64,000 nucleotides of DNA. Source: Nocardia ninae NBRC 108245. Its GTDB lineage: Bacteria > Actinomycetota > Actinomycetes > Mycobacteriales > Mycobacteriaceae. The stretch covers positions 1 through 64,000 of the forward strand of contig NZ_BJXA01000008.1 in assembly GCF_007990755.1 (NCBI RefSeq), written 5' to 3'. Shown here in pieces: positions 42,563 through 52,511 of this stretch. Positions within the stretch are counted from its first letter, which is position 1. Each line of letters begins with the position of its first letter. The position numbers and the translations under genes are program-made. The notes beneath the pieces were generated by a model. That model had not been told where the DNA came from. It saw only the letters and a program-made list of their open reading frames with translations, and did not search any database.

Positions 42563-43722
42563 TCGAAGTCGTAGTCCAGCCAGCGATTGCGGTTCGTCCA
42601 GCCGACCAGGTCGTAGCGCCAGTGGAACGGCCAGGTGTGCGCGACGGTGTTGAACAGGACCGCGCCGAGGGCGGTGTAGTCGTCGTGGGCGGACAGCAGG
42701 GCGCGTTGTCCGCGCGGTGAGGCGTTGAAGAACGCGTCGAACATGGCGATCGATTGCTCGGTGGTCAGCCGGCCGAGTCCCCATAGCCCGCGCATCCGCA
42801 TCCAGTACACCAATCGGGCGCGGCGCGGCCACAGTTCGGCGATCGGGTCGCGGCCCTGCTGTAGCGCGGTGATCGCGGTGTCCACCAGCGCGAGCGAGTC
42901 GGCGACGCTGTAGCCGGTGCAGGGATGCATCATGCCGCCGCGTGATCCGAACGGAACGGCCTGGGCGACGCCCTTTTTCGGCGGCCGTTGATCGAGCGGA
43001 TAGTGCGCGGCCTCCGTCGGCTCCGTGCCGGTGAGCCGAATGCCGTGCGCGGCAAGTCGATTGAGGGTCCGTTTGCGCAGCTCGTGCTGCGGCATGCCGC
43101 CACGCAGGCCGAGGCTGGTCTCCTCGAAGATCACCGTGCCGTCGCCGAGCGGCACCGAGTAGAGGAACGACGGCGGCTCGTCGGGGCCCGCGCCGTTCTC
43201 CGGCCGCCAGTCCAGCAGCAGTCCCTCGCCCTCCTCGACCATCGGCGCGGCCGTCTCGGCGGCGACGAAGATGCCGTGCGCGCTGGCGGCCCGGCGCCGG
43301 CCGAGCGTGGGCAGGCCGCGGGTGTCGAAAACCGTCGCCGCGGTCACCGTCGTCCCGTCGGCGAGGGTGACGACGTGCGCGTCGACCTGGGTGGCGCGCC
43401 CCGCCAGTACGGTGGCCCCGTCGAGCGGGAGTGCCTCGCGCAGGCCCGTTTTCGACAGCACGCAGTAGGGGCGATCGATGCGCAGCGCGGTTTTGGTCCA
43501 GACGGTGGGCTGCGGAATCGTGCTGGCGATTGCGCTCGCGGGCAGCCAGTCCGGCAGTTCGTCGACCCAGCAGGAGTAGGTGGGCGGCCACAGCCGATCG
43601 GGCCGCGGATCGACCGCGGTCACGCTGAGCCCGGCGCGCAGCGCACGATGCGCCAGCGCCCGGCCGGTCGGACCGAGCCCGACCACACACACGTCGACAT
43701 CTCGGACCGCGCTGACACCCAT
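42532..43722 (-). CDS. Lycopene cyclase family protein
   Basis: This FAD/NAD(P)-binding protein of about 396 residues is related to CrtY/CrtL lycopene beta-cyclases, which close the beta-ionone rings of carotenoids at the membrane. It has the dinucleotide-binding motif VCVVGLGPTGRALAHRAL near the N-terminus, the cyclase motif FEETSLGLRGG and the region PFGSRGGMMHPCTGYSVADSL. ATG 43722 places the nucleotide-binding motif about ten residues in; an upstream in-frame ATG at 43845 would add a basic extension of 41 residues. No other carotenoid gene lies in the window, so its lycopene supply must come from elsewhere. Confidence 0.88.
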   Translation of the reverse strand: MGVSAVRDVDVCVVGLGPTGRALAHRALRAGLSVTAVDPRPDRLWPPTYSCWVDELPDWLPASAIASTIPQPTVWTKTALRIDRPYCVLSKTGLREALPLDGATVLAGRATQVDAHVVTLADGTTVTAATVFDTRGLPTLGRRRAASAHGIFVAAETAAPMVEEGEGLLLDWRPENGAGPDEPPSFLYSVPLGDGTVIFEETSLGLRGGMPQHELRKRTLNRLAAHGIRLTGTEPTEAAHYPLDQRPPKKGVAQAVPFGSRGGMMHPCTGYSVADSLALVDTAITALQQGRDPIAELWPRRARLVYWMRMRGLWGLGRLTTEQSIAMFDAFFNASPRGQRALLSAHDDYTALGAVLFNTVAHTWPFHWRYDLVGWTNRNRWLDYDFDQAPVSAARR

Positions 43723-43956
43723 GAGGGCATTCAATCCGCTGCGGCCGGGCCGACGCAACTGTCCGCGCGCATCGAGCCCCCGGAAATCGGGTCTCGCATT
43801 AAACCGAACACGGTGAAAGCGCGCAGTCCGAGAATTGCTTTTCACGGTGCCCCCAGAATTGGTGGCCCTGCAACTTCAGTGATGAAAAAGGGCTGTGTCA
43901 CACCGTAGTCTCGGTGCCGGACGCGGGTGGTTTCCGCGTTCAGGAGAAGGGGAATC

Positions 43957-44961
43957 ATGAGTGGCAATACCCTCCGTAGGCTTGGTGTGCTCGCGGTCAC
44001 AGCCGGTGCGGCTGTATTCGCGGTTATGCCGGCATCGGCGCACGGTGCGCCTGCGGAGTCCGCAATTGTTGCGGTGCAGGAGCACGATGCGCGAAAGCTC
44101 ACCTTGACAATTCACTCGGCGGCCATGGATCGCGATATCCAGGTGGAGACGCAGCGGGCGGCCGACACCAGCGTGCCCCGGCCGGTGCTCTACCTGCTGC
44201 AGGGTGCGGGCGGCGGCGAGGACGGCGTTACCTGGGAGACGGAAACCGATGCGCTGCAGTTCCTTTCGGCCAAGAACGTGCACGTGGTGTCGCCGATCGG
44301 CGGCATGTTCAGCTACTACGCGGATTGGATCAACGACGATCCGCGCCTGGGCAAGCAGAAGTGGAAGACCTTTCTGACGCGTGAATTGCCGCCCCTCATC
44401 GATAAATATCTGGCGACCAGCGGGCGCAATGCCATCGCGGGCCTCTCGATGGCGGGCACCACCACGCTCGCGCTCGCCGCGACCACCGGCGACCTCTACT
44501 CCAGCGTCGCCGCCTACAGCGGCTGCGCGCAGATCAGCGACCCGGTCGGCCAGGAGTTCATGAAGCTCACCGTGGAGACCTGGGGCTGGGCGAAGCTGGC
44601 CAACATGTACGGCGCGGCCGACGACCCGCGCTGGGCGGCCAACGACCCGTACGTGCAGGCCGAGGGGCTACGAGGCAAGTCCATCTACATTTCCAGCGGC
44701 GGCGGCATCCCCGGTAAATACGATGAATTGAACGGCAAGTATTCGCTGCCCGGTGTCGACGGTATCGCGGCCCAGCTCATCAAAGGCGGCGCCATCGAGG
44801 CGGCCACCAATTACTGCTCACGCAATATGCAGACCCGCCTGAATACTCTGGGTATTCCGGCAACGTATGACATTCACCCGGACGGCACCCATTCCTGGGG
44901 ATATTGGGAAGACGCGTTGAAGAACTCGTGGCCCGCGCTGTCTGCTCCGTTGGGAATTTGA
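43957..44961 (+). CDS. Secreted mycolyltransferase, antigen 85 family (second copy)
   Basis: This 334-residue secreted enzyme is paralogous to the one at 32014-33084. The signal peptide is MSGNTLRRLGVLAVTAGAA to about PASA-HGAPA. The nucleophile motif is GLSMAG, the acidic residue fits in AIEAATNYC, and the histidine is in GTHSWGYW, so the canonical triad is present. An AGGAGAAGGGG Shine-Dalgarno sequence (43942-43952) precedes the ATG. The stop codon is followed after one base by the ATG of a secreted lipase, so the two are probably translationally coupled. It should act in mycolate transfer to arabinogalactan or trehalose in the cell envelope. Confidence 0.92.
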   Translation: MSGNTLRRLGVLAVTAGAAVFAVMPASAHGAPAESAIVAVQEHDARKLTLTIHSAAMDRDIQVETQRAADTSVPRPVLYLLQGAGGGEDGVTWETETDALQFLSAKNVHVVSPIGGMFSYYADWINDDPRLGKQKWKTFLTRELPPLIDKYLATSGRNAIAGLSMAGTTTLALAATTGDLYSSVAAYSGCAQISDPVGQEFMKLTVETWGWAKLANMYGAADDPRWAANDPYVQAEGLRGKSIYISSGGGIPGKYDELNGKYSLPGVDGIAAQLIKGGAIEAATNYCSRNMQTRLNTLGIPATYDIHPDGTHSWGYWEDALKNSWPALSAPLGI

Positions 44962-44962
44962 G

Positions 44963-45898
44963 ATGTGGATTCGCAAACAGGCCGCGCGGATCGCCGGCCT
45001 GATGCTCGCTGCCGCCTGCGCGGCGGTCCTGCACGCGCCCGCCGCGGCAGCCGCCCCGCCGATCCCGGCCTTCGCCGGCGCCAACGATTGGGCCTGCCGC
45101 CCGTTGGCGGTGCACCCGCAGCCGGTCGTGCTCGTACACGGTTCGGGCACCGACGCGGCCAACAGTTTCGCGATGCTCGCACCGCTGCTGCGGGCCGAGG
45201 GTCACTGTGTCTTCGCGGCGAATCTCGGCCCCACCCCCGGCCTGCGTGACGTGGTCAGCGGCCAAGCCGGCTCCAGCGCAGTGGGTATCGGCCCGGTCGG
45301 CGCCGCGGTACTCGGCCGCACCATCTACGGCGTCGCCGACATCGATCGGATGGCGACCGAGTTGAGCGACGTCGTGCAGGCCGTGCAGAAAGCCACCGGC
45401 GCGCAGCAGGTGGCGCTGGTCGGTCACTCCACCGGCGGCAACGTGATCCGTCAGTACCTGCGCTCGCACGGCCCCGCCGCGGTGACGCAGGTGATCACGC
45501 TCGGTACCCCGTATCGGGGCTCGACCTGGGCCGGACTCCGCGACAACTACCCTGACCTGGCCTCGATCGGTCTGGAGAACGCGCAGATCGCCGCCCAGGT
45601 CTTCGGAACTCCGGGTCAGCAGCAGGTGGTTGGGTCACCGCTGCTGAACCGGCTGAACGCGGGAGGCGAGACCGTGCCCGGTGTCCGGTACACGGCCCTC
45701 GCCTCCCGCGCCGACGAGATCATCACCCCGCAGGAGACCGCGCTGCTCACCGCGCCCACCGGTGACAACCGCAATATCTGGCTGCAGGACGGCTGCCCGG
45801 CCGACATCGCCAATCACAGTGGGCTGCTGGGGGATCCGCGTGCCGCCGCGGCGGTGCTCAGCGCGCTGGCGAACGACAACCGCCCGCTGCCCTGCTGA
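44963..45898 (+). CDS. Secreted lipase/esterase, alpha/beta hydrolase (lipase class 2-like)
   Basis: This 311-residue protein has a signal peptide (MWIRKQAARIAGLMLAAACAA to about APAAAA), an oxyanion-hole HG motif (VVLVHGSGTDAANSF), the nucleophile elbow GHSTGG, an Asp candidate in SRADEIITP and a His in IANHSGLL near the C-terminus. This is the layout of actinobacterial secreted EstA/lipase class 2 proteins, with cysteines that may form disulfides. Coupling to the mycolyltransferase suggests a joint role in envelope lipid or mycolate ester turnover, which is inference. It ends 12 bases from the convergent hotdog gene. Confidence 0.88.
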   Translation: MWIRKQAARIAGLMLAAACAAVLHAPAAAAAPPIPAFAGANDWACRPLAVHPQPVVLVHGSGTDAANSFAMLAPLLRAEGHCVFAANLGPTPGLRDVVSGQAGSSAVGIGPVGAAVLGRTIYGVADIDRMATELSDVVQAVQKATGAQQVALVGHSTGGNVIRQYLRSHGPAAVTQVITLGTPYRGSTWAGLRDNYPDLASIGLENAQIAAQVFGTPGQQQVVGSPLLNRLNAGGETVPGVRYTALASRADEIITPQETALLTAPTGDNRNIWLQDGCPADIANHSGLLGDPRAAAAVLSALANDNRPLPC

Positions 45899-45910
45899 AA
45901 AAAGGTGCGG

Positions 45911-46387
45911 CTACTTCGGTGTGATCCAGGTGGTGATGTCCGCGTGCACGACCTCGAGGCCGTGCTTGTCGTAGACCGACACCGGAATGATCAGGTCCCG
46001 GCCCTCGGTGATCGTCGCGAAGTCGGGGACCTCCGGCAGCTTCGCGACGGCCCGCAGGCCGGTCTCGGCCTTGGCCAGGTACTGCACGTTCATCGCCTTC
46101 GGGATCCAGCGGTGCGTCTCCGGCACGGTCGCCTCGCTCAGCATGCCCATGGCCACCTCGGCCAGGTTGCAGGCGGCGATGGCGTGATAGGTGCCGAGGT
46201 GGTTGTGGATGCCGAACCACTTCGGCGAGGTCACCTCGCACAGGCCCGGCTCAAGTCGCACCACGCTCGGCAGCACCGTGCCGAAGTACGGCACCCGCGC
46301 CACCATGCCCAGCGAGAACAGCGTGTGGCCGAGCCGATTGTCCGGCAGTTTCTGCCAGCTGCGGTAGGTCGCGGTCGCTTTCGTCAT
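45911..46387 (-). CDS. Hotdog-fold protein, DUF4442-like putative thioesterase
   Basis: This 158-residue cytosolic protein matches the DUF4442/PaaI-like hotdog family: FGIHNHLGTYHAIAACNLAEVAMG forms the long helix and its preceding acidic/His-containing loop, followed by the beta sheet. Such proteins usually hydrolyse acyl-CoA thioesters as dimers or tetramers. I see no signal peptide. The specific acyl group is unknown. It is transcribed toward the lipase gene and is probably monocistronic. Confidence 0.8.
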   Translation of the reverse strand: MTKATATYRSWQKLPDNRLGHTLFSLGMVARVPYFGTVLPSVVRLEPGLCEVTSPKWFGIHNHLGTYHAIAACNLAEVAMGMLSEATVPETHRWIPKAMNVQYLAKAETGLRAVAKLPEVPDFATITEGRDLIIPVSVYDKHGLEVVHADITTWITPK

Positions 46388-46572
46388 GCGGTCATCTTAC
46401 TGCGGAGTAAGTTCGGTCTGTCGAGTGTGCCCCAAATCACGGTGACAGCGGGCTCGGGGGCTATCTGGTCGCCTGTCCGAATTGCTATGTTTATCCGTTG
46501 CGTCGATCGGTGGCGGGACTGGGGGCCGACGCCATTTCTGTTGGCGTAGAGGGGAACTGGGAGTTCTCGAGC

Positions 46573-46983
46573 ATGGGTATTCGCACAATCGCCGCCGCGC
46601 TGGGTATCGCGCTGGGCGGCGCTCTCATCGCGACATCCGCAGGGGCGGGCCAGGCCGCCGCCGTCACTCCGGTCATCGCGCCGCAGGACGGCATCTATCT
46701 CGGCCTCGAACTCGATCACAACGAGACGGTCGCGTTGCAGCGCAGTCCGCTCATGGGCGTGCTGAACGGTCCACTGACCACCGACGGGCTGTTCTACCTC
46801 GATGAGGAGTCCGTCTATCAGGGCGGCGAGCTGATCGACGGCATCCAGTACAGCGACGACCTCGAGTTCTCGGGCGTCACCGCGGAGGCGGCCAACACGC
46901 GCAGCGGTTCGATCGCGATCGCTGTGGTCGATCCGGCGCTCTACGACAACTCGAAGTATGTGATCGTCCAGGTGCTGCGCTGA
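46573..46983 (+). CDS. Small secreted protein of unknown function
   Basis: This 136-residue protein has a clear signal peptide (MGIRTIAAALGIALGGALIATSAGA, cleavage near GQA-AAV). The mature part of about 105 residues is acidic and beta-rich with no cysteine, and it has no motif that I recognise. GGGAG at 46559-46563 lies nine bases before the ATG. It is followed by a strong hairpin terminator. I cannot assign a function; it is likely exported to the envelope or outside. Confidence 0.7.
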   Translation: MGIRTIAAALGIALGGALIATSAGAGQAAAVTPVIAPQDGIYLGLELDHNETVALQRSPLMGVLNGPLTTDGLFYLDEESVYQGGELIDGIQYSDDLEFSGVTAEAANTRSGSIAIAVVDPALYDNSKYVIVQVLR

Positions 46984-47033
46984 CCTGATTCGCCTCCGGC
47001 GGGTGGGGTCGGATCGGTCGAACAGTCGAACGG

Positions 47034-47073
47034 CGGCGGCCGTGCCGGTTCCTCGGAATCGGCACGGCCGCCG
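47034..47073 (+). terminator. Hairpin terminator after small secreted protein gene
   Basis: A 17-base arm (47034-47050) pairs with 47057-47073 with one mismatch around CCTCGG. CTGTTGTTGCC follows. It ends transcription before the S10 promoter. Confidence 0.8.
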
Positions 47074-47132
47074 CTGTTGTTGCCTTGCCGTCACGCCGAT
47101 GACCTGGGCGGAGCCGTTCCCTGGGGCCGGAT

Positions 47133-47161
47133 TTGAAGTAGCCGAGCGCGTCGGGCATACT
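47133..47161 (+). promoter_or_regulatory. Probable S10 operon promoter
   Basis: TTGAAG (47133-47138) and CATACT (47156-47161) are separated by 17 bases, fitting a vegetative sigma factor. Transcription would start near 47168, giving a leader of about 350 bases before rpsJ. Confidence 0.55.
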
Positions 47162-47235
47162 GTTCGGGTTGCCTTGCACCGGGCCGTGCCTGTTTCCGAG
47201 TTGAGACGGGATGGCTAGGAAAGGCGAGCAGTACC

Positions 47236-47287
47236 AATCGTGTACCTCACCGGTTCATCCGGTGTGGGTACGTCCGGGAACACGATT
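47236..47287 (+). promoter_or_regulatory. Nested hairpin in S10 leader RNA
   Basis: AATCGTG (from 47236) can pair with CACGATT (ending 47287). Inside it, GTACC-T-CACCGG (47242-47253) pairs with CCGGTG-T-G-GGTAC (47259-47271) around TTCAT. Such a structure in the leader of a ribosomal protein operon could control it; the mechanism is not known. Confidence 0.5.
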
Positions 47288-47415
47288 CCAGGCCTGAGAT
47301 GAAGTTCGATCCAGTGCCGAAGAATGAGCGGATGGGCGACACGCCCGACCGCGTGGACCGGAGAACCATGACAGATGAACAGCGGCGAGGACCGAAGCAT
47401 GCGTGCTCGGTCGTG

Positions 47416-47429
47416 GTCTCACGTGAGAC
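47416..47429. promoter_or_regulatory. Perfect 14-base palindrome GTCTCACGTGAGAC
   Basis: This is a perfect dyad within the S10 leader region, about 90 bases before rpsJ. It resembles a ParB parS site (TGTTTCACGTGAAACA) with four symmetric differences in 16 bases. It could be a protein-binding site; its function is unknown. Confidence 0.5.
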
Positions 47430-47520
47430 GTCTTCGTGTGTTCGGGCTGTGCAAATTGAGGGTGGTACGGAAGCCAGCTTCCGGATCACGAAGGTATAAG
47501 CGGAGAAAAGGACACTTAGC

Positions 47521-47826
47521 GTGGCGGGACAGAAGATCCGCATCAGGCTCAAGGCCTACGACCACGAGGCGATCGACGCGTCAGCGCGCAAGATCGTTGA
47601 GACGGTGACCCGCACTGGGGCCCGTGTCGTCGGGCCGGTGCCGTTGCCGACCGAGAAGAACGTGTACTGCGTCATCCGTTCGCCGCACAAGTACAAGGAC
47701 TCGCGCGAGCACTTCGAGATGCGTACGCACAAGCGGCTTATCGACATCCTCGACCCGACGCCGAAGACGGTCGACGCGCTGATGCGCATCGACCTCCCGG
47801 CCAGCGTCGACGTCAACATTCAGTGA
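47521..47826 (+). CDS. rpsJ: 30S ribosomal protein S10
   Basis: This 101-residue protein of the 30S head is also the NusE transcription antitermination factor. It has the family pattern [14 protein letters not shown] near the start and GPVPLPT plus [19 protein letters not shown] in the middle. Normal length. GTG start with AAAGGA about ten bases upstream. It is the first gene of the operon, preceded by a leader of about 350 bases. Confidence 0.98.
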   Translation: MAGQKIRIRLKAYDHEAIDASARKIVETVTRTGARVVGPVPLPTEKNVYCVIRSPHKYKDSREHFEMRTHKRLIDILDPTPKTVDALMRIDLPASVDVNIQ

Positions 47827-47840
47827 CGGGGACTGGAGAT

Positions 47841-48506
47841 ATGACTGACAACAAGAACAGGCCTGCGGCGGGCATCCTCGGCACCAAGCTCGGGATGACC
47901 CAGGTGTTCGACGAGAAGAATCGCGTCGTTCCCGTGACCGTCATCAAGGCCGGACCGAACGTGATCACCCAGATCCGCACCGTGGAGCGCGACGGCTACA
48001 GCGCCGTCCAGGTTGCCTTCGGCGCCATCGACCCGCGCAAGGTGAACAAGCCGGTCTCCGGCCAGTTCGCCAAGGCCGGTGTCACCCCGCGTCGCCACGT
48101 TGCCGAGATCCGCGTCGCCGACGCGTCCACCTTCGAGGTCGGCCAGGAGATCAACGCCGACGTCTTCGAAGAGGGCACCTACGTCGACGTGACGGGTACC
48201 AGCAAGGGCAAGGGCTTCGCCGGCACCATGAAGCGTCACGGCTTCGCCGGTCAGGGCGCTTCGCACGGTGCGCAGGCTGTGCACCGTCGCCCCGGCTCCA
48301 TCGGTGGCTGCGCCACCCCCGGCCGCGTGTTCAAGGGCATGCGCATGTCGGGCCGCATGGGTAATGACCGCGTCACCACGCAGAACCTCTCGGTTCACAA
48401 GGTCGACGCCGAAAACGGCCTGCTGCTGATCAAGGGAGCGATCCCGGGTCGTCGCGGCAATGTCGTGATCGTCAAGAGCGCAGTGAAGGGTGGTGCGCAC
48501 GCATGA
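47841..48506 (+). CDS. rplC: 50S ribosomal protein L3
   Basis: This 221-residue early-assembly 23S rRNA-binding protein begins with [13 protein letters not shown] and contains [34 protein letters not shown] and the methylated-Gln region of the family. ATG 47841 follows GGAGAT. Its stop overlaps the rplD start by four bases (ATGA). Confidence 0.98.
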   Translation: MTDNKNRPAAGILGTKLGMTQVFDEKNRVVPVTVIKAGPNVITQIRTVERDGYSAVQVAFGAIDPRKVNKPVSGQFAKAGVTPRRHVAEIRVADASTFEVGQEINADVFEEGTYVDVTGTSKGKGFAGTMKRHGFAGQGASHGAQAVHRRPGSIGGCATPGRVFKGMRMSGRMGNDRVTTQNLSVHKVDAENGLLLIKGAIPGRRGNVVIVKSAVKGGAHA

Positions 48507-49177
48507 CCAGCCTCGAAAAGAAGGCCAACCTGACCCTGCCGGTCAAGGAGCTGGGCGGCAAGACCAATGGCACCGTCGATCTCCCCGCGGAGATCTTCGA
48601 CGCGACCGCGAACATCTCGCTGATGCACCAGGTGGTCATCGCGCAGCTGGCCGCGGCCCGCCAGGGCACGCACTCCACCAAGACCCGCGGTGAAGTCCGC
48701 GGTGGTGGCAAGAAGCCGTACCGGCAGAAGGGCACCGGCCGCGCCCGTCAGGGCTCGACCCGCGCGCCGCAGTTCACCGGTGGTGGCGTCGTGCACGGCC
48801 CGCAGCCGCGCGACTACAGCCAGCGCACCCCCAAGAAGATGATCCGCGCCGCACTGCGTGGAGCACTTTCGGACCGGGCGCGTAACGAGCGCATCCACGT
48901 GATCACCGAACTGGTTGCCGGGCAGGACCCGTCGACCAAGACGGCCAAGAGCTTCCTCGCGGAGCTGTCGGACCGCAAGAAGTTCCTCCTCGTCCTCGGA
49001 CGTGAGGACATCGCGGCCTGGAAGAGCGTGCAGAACCTCGAGTTCGTGCACCCGATCGCGCCGGACCAGCTCAACACCTATGACGTGCTGGAAAGCGACG
49101 AGGTCGTGTTCAGCGTGGAGGCACTCAACGCCTTCGTGCACGGCCCCGCCGAGGCGGCACAGGAGGAGAGCAAGTGA
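48503..49177 (+). CDS. rplD: 50S ribosomal protein L4
   Basis: This 224-residue protein lines the exit tunnel; L4 is the autogenous regulator of the S10 operon in Escherichia coli. It has the conserved tunnel loop with [26 protein letters not shown] and [19 protein letters not shown] overlaps with rplC before it and GTGA with rplW after it indicate translational coupling. Confidence 0.98.
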   Translation: MTSLEKKANLTLPVKELGGKTNGTVDLPAEIFDATANISLMHQVVIAQLAAARQGTHSTKTRGEVRGGGKKPYRQKGTGRARQGSTRAPQFTGGGVVHGPQPRDYSQRTPKKMIRAALRGALSDRARNERIHVITELVAGQDPSTKTAKSFLAELSDRKKFLLVLGREDIAAWKSVQNLEFVHPIAPDQLNTYDVLESDEVVFSVEALNAFVHGPAEAAQEESK

Positions 49178-49479
49178 CCACCATCGCCGACCCCCGCGAC
49201 ATCCTGCTGGCGCCGGTCATCTCGGAGAAGTCCTACGGACTCATCGAGGAAGGCACCTACACCTTCATCGTGCACCCGGATTCCAACAAGACGCAGATCA
49301 AGATCGCCGTCGAGAAGGTCTTCGGTGTCACGGTTACCAGCGTCAACACCGCCAACCGTCAGGGCAAGCGCAAGCGGACCCGCTTCGGTTACGGCAAGCG
49401 CAAGAACACCAAGCGCGCGCTCGTGACCATCTCGGCCGACAGCAAGCCCATCGAGATCTTCGGAGGCCCGGTCGCGTAA
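49174..49479 (+). CDS. rplW: 50S ribosomal protein L23
   Basis: This 101-residue protein at the tunnel exit docks trigger factor and SRP. The motif is [13 protein letters not shown] to [17 protein letters not shown], with the basic loop [27 protein letters not shown] start overlaps the rplD stop. Confidence 0.98.
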   Translation: MTTIADPRDILLAPVISEKSYGLIEEGTYTFIVHPDSNKTQIKIAVEKVFGVTVTSVNTANRQGKRKRTRFGYGKRKNTKRALVTISADSKPIEIFGGPVA

Positions 49480-49512
49480 GCGCCTGGGACTCCAGAAAGA
49501 AGAGAAGAACTC

Positions 49513-50352
49513 ATGGCAATTCGTAAGTACAAGCCGACAACCCCGGGTCGCCGCGGGTCGTCCGTTTCGGACTTCGCTGAGATCACTCGGTCGACCCCCG
49601 AGAAGTCGCTGATCCGTCCGCTGCACAGCAAGGGTGGTCGTAATGCGCACGGTCGCATCACCACCCGGCACCGCGGTGGCGGCCACAAGCGGGCCTACCG
49701 TCTGATCGACTTCCGTCGACTGGACAAGGACGGCATCCCGGCCAAGGTCGCGCACATCGAGTACGACCCGAACCGCACCGCGAACATCGCGCTGCTGCAC
49801 TTCGTGGACGGCGAGAAGCGCTACATCATCGCGCCCAAGGGCATCGCGCAGGGCACCCCGATCGAGTCCGGCCCCACGGCCGACATCAAGCCGGGTAACA
49901 ACCTGCCGCTGCGCAACATCCCGACCGGTACCACCATCCATGCGGTGGAGCTGCGTCCGGGCGGCGGCGCGAAGATGGCTCGTTCGGCCGGATCCAGCAT
50001 CCAGCTGCTCGGTAAGGAAGGCTCCTACGCCACGCTGCGTATGCCCTCCGGCGAAATCCGCCGCGTCGACGTGCGCTGCCGCGCCACCGTCGGCGAGGTC
50101 GGCAACGCCGAGCAGTCGAACATCAACTGGGGCAAGGCCGGCCGTATGCGCTGGAAGGGCCGTCGCCCCACCGTCCGTGGTGTCGTGATGAACCCGGTCG
50201 ACCACCCGCACGGTGGTGGTGAAGGCAAGACCTCCGGTGGTCGCCACCCGGTCTCGCCGTGGGGACAGCCGGAAGGCCGTACCCGCAAGCCCAACCGCCC
50301 GAGCGACAAGCTCATCGTCCGCCGCCGCAAGTCCGGCAAGAACAAGCGCTGA
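49513..50352 (+). CDS. rplB: 50S ribosomal protein L2
   Basis: This 279-residue core protein near the peptidyl transferase centre has the family C-terminus [18 protein letters not shown], including the histidine important for activity, and basic termini. Length is normal. AGAAGAGAAG lies before the ATG; 33 bases separate it from rplW. Confidence 0.98.
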   Translation: MAIRKYKPTTPGRRGSSVSDFAEITRSTPEKSLIRPLHSKGGRNAHGRITTRHRGGGHKRAYRLIDFRRLDKDGIPAKVAHIEYDPNRTANIALLHFVDGEKRYIIAPKGIAQGTPIESGPTADIKPGNNLPLRNIPTGTTIHAVELRPGGGAKMARSAGSSIQLLGKEGSYATLRMPSGEIRRVDVRCRATVGEVGNAEQSNINWGKAGRMRWKGRRPTVRGVVMNPVDHPHGGGEGKTSGGRHPVSPWGQPEGRTRKPNRPSDKLIVRRRKSGKNKR

Positions 50353-50367
50353 AGGAGGAGGTAAGAA

Positions 50368-50649
50368 ATGCCACGCAGCCTCAAGAAAGGCCCGTTCGTC
50401 GACGACCACCTCCTCGCGAAGGTGGACGTGCAGAACGAAAAGGGCACGAAGCAGGTCATCAAGACCTGGTCGCGTCGTTCGACCATCATCCCCGATTTCA
50501 TCGGCCACACCTTCGCCGTCCATGACGGTCGCAAGCACGTGCCGGTGTTCGTCTCGGACAACATGGTCGGGCACAAGCTCGGTGAGTTCGCGCCGACCAG
50601 GACGTTCAAGAGCCACGTCAAGGACGACCGGAAGAGCAAGCGGCGATGA
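50368..50649 (+). CDS. rpsS: 30S ribosomal protein S19
   Basis: This 93-residue 30S head protein starts [15 protein letters not shown] and has the family core [37 protein letters not shown] lies just upstream. The stop overlaps rplV (ATGA). Confidence 0.98.
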   Translation: MPRSLKKGPFVDDHLLAKVDVQNEKGTKQVIKTWSRRSTIIPDFIGHTFAVHDGRKHVPVFVSDNMVGHKLGEFAPTRTFKSHVKDDRKSKRR

Positions 50650-51047
50650 CGACTGACACTCAGAATCCGACTGCACGCGCGACGGCCAAGCACGTTCGCG
50701 TCACCCCGATGAAGGCTCGTCGCGTCGTGGACCTGGTCCGCGGCAAGCGAGTCGAGGATGCCCTGGCGATCCTGAAGTTCGCGCCCCAGGCCGCGAGCGA
50801 GCCAGTTGCCAAGGTCGTGGCGAGTGCCGCGGCGAACGCCGAGAACAACCTCGGCCTGAACCCGGCCACCCTGGTCATCTCGACGGCCTACGTCGACGAG
50901 GGTGCGACCATGAAGCGGTTCCAGCCGCGCGCCCAGGGTCGTGCGTTCCGCATCCGCAAGCGCACCAGCCACATCACCATCGAGGTCGAGAGCATCCCCA
51001 CCGCCGGTGGAGCAACTCGCAACCGCCGGAAGGGAGGGGCAAAGTAA
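50646..51047 (+). CDS. rplV: 50S ribosomal protein L22
   Basis: This 133-residue protein has a beta hairpin that reaches into the exit tunnel. Family features are [27 protein letters not shown] and the C-terminal [23 protein letters not shown], where macrolide-resistance changes occur in other species. The rpsC ATG follows its TAA directly. Confidence 0.98.
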   Translation: MTTDTQNPTARATAKHVRVTPMKARRVVDLVRGKRVEDALAILKFAPQAASEPVAKVVASAAANAENNLGLNPATLVISTAYVDEGATMKRFQPRAQGRAFRIRKRTSHITIEVESIPTAGGATRNRRKGGAK

Positions 51048-51851
<804 letters not shown>

Positions 51852-51855
51852 CGCA

Positions 51856-52272
51856 ATGCTGATGCCTCGTAAGGTCAAGCACCGCAAGCAGCACCACCCC
51901 GGTCGTTCCGGCATGGCCAAGGGCGGCACCTCGGTGGCGTTCGGCGAGTTCGGGATCCAGGCGCTGGAGCCTGCTTACGTGACCAACCGGCAGATCGAGT
52001 CGGCACGTATCGCGATGACCCGCCACATCAAGCGTGGCGGCAAGATCTGGATCAACATCTACCCGGATCGCCCGCTCACCAAGAAGCCTGCCGAAACCCG
52101 CATGGGTTCCGGTAAGGGTTCGCCGGAGTGGTGGATCGCGAACGTCAAGCCCGGCCGCGTGATGTTCGAGATGAGTTACCCCAATGAGGAGATCGCTCGT
52201 GAGGCCCTGCGCCGCGCGATGCACAAGCTCCCGATGAAGTGCCGGATCGTGACCAGGGAGGAGCAGTTCTGA
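51856..52272 (+). CDS. rplP: 50S ribosomal protein L16
   Basis: This 138-residue A-site tRNA-contacting protein starts [19 protein letters not shown] and has [42 protein letters not shown] and KLPMKCRIV. Its TGA shares one base with the rpmC ATG (TGATG), giving termination-reinitiation coupling. Confidence 0.98.
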   Translation: MLMPRKVKHRKQHHPGRSGMAKGGTSVAFGEFGIQALEPAYVTNRQIESARIAMTRHIKRGGKIWINIYPDRPLTKKPAETRMGSGKGSPEWWIANVKPGRVMFEMSYPNEEIAREALRRAMHKLPMKCRIVTREEQF

Positions 52273-52511
52273 TGGCTACCGAAACACCGGCCGCAGAGCT
52301 CCGCGAGCTCACCGAAGAAGAGTTGGTGCAGAAGCTGCGCGACTCCAAGGAAGAGCTGTTCAACCTGCGCTTCCAGATGGCGACGGGTCAGCTGGACAAC
52401 AACCGTCGGCTGCGCGTGGTTCGTCACGAGATCGCGCGCATCTACACGGTCATGCGCGAGCGCGAGCTCGGTCTGGCCTCCGGACCCGCTGACAAGGGAG
52501 ATGCGGCATGA
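52272..52511 (+). CDS. rpmC: 50S ribosomal protein L29
   Basis: This 79-residue two-helix protein near the tunnel exit has [34 protein letters not shown] and [15 protein letters not shown] 52272 is chosen because of the TGATG junction with rplP and because it gives the family N-terminus; an in-frame start at 52239 lies inside rplP. Confidence 0.97.
   Translation: MATETPAAELRELTEEELVQKLRDSKEELFNLRFQMATGQLDNNRRLRVVRHEIARIYTVMRERELGLASGPADKGDAA

Larger units (their letters stand above)
46984..47520 (+). other. Long region upstream of the S10 operon
   Basis: This 537-base region holds, in order, a hairpin terminator (47034-47073), a sigma-A-like promoter (47133-47161), a long nested hairpin (47236-47287), a perfect 14-base palindrome (47416-47429), a smaller inverted repeat (47468-47483) followed by TATAAG at 47495, and the rpsJ Shine-Dalgarno sequence (AAAGGA near 47506). 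No convincing protein gene lies here. Confidence 0.6.

Noticed and set aside
47299-47608. Short open frames in the S10 leader
   Set aside because: They overlap leader hairpins and rpsJ out of frame, have Arg-rich shadow composition and no convincing Shine-Dalgarno sequence.
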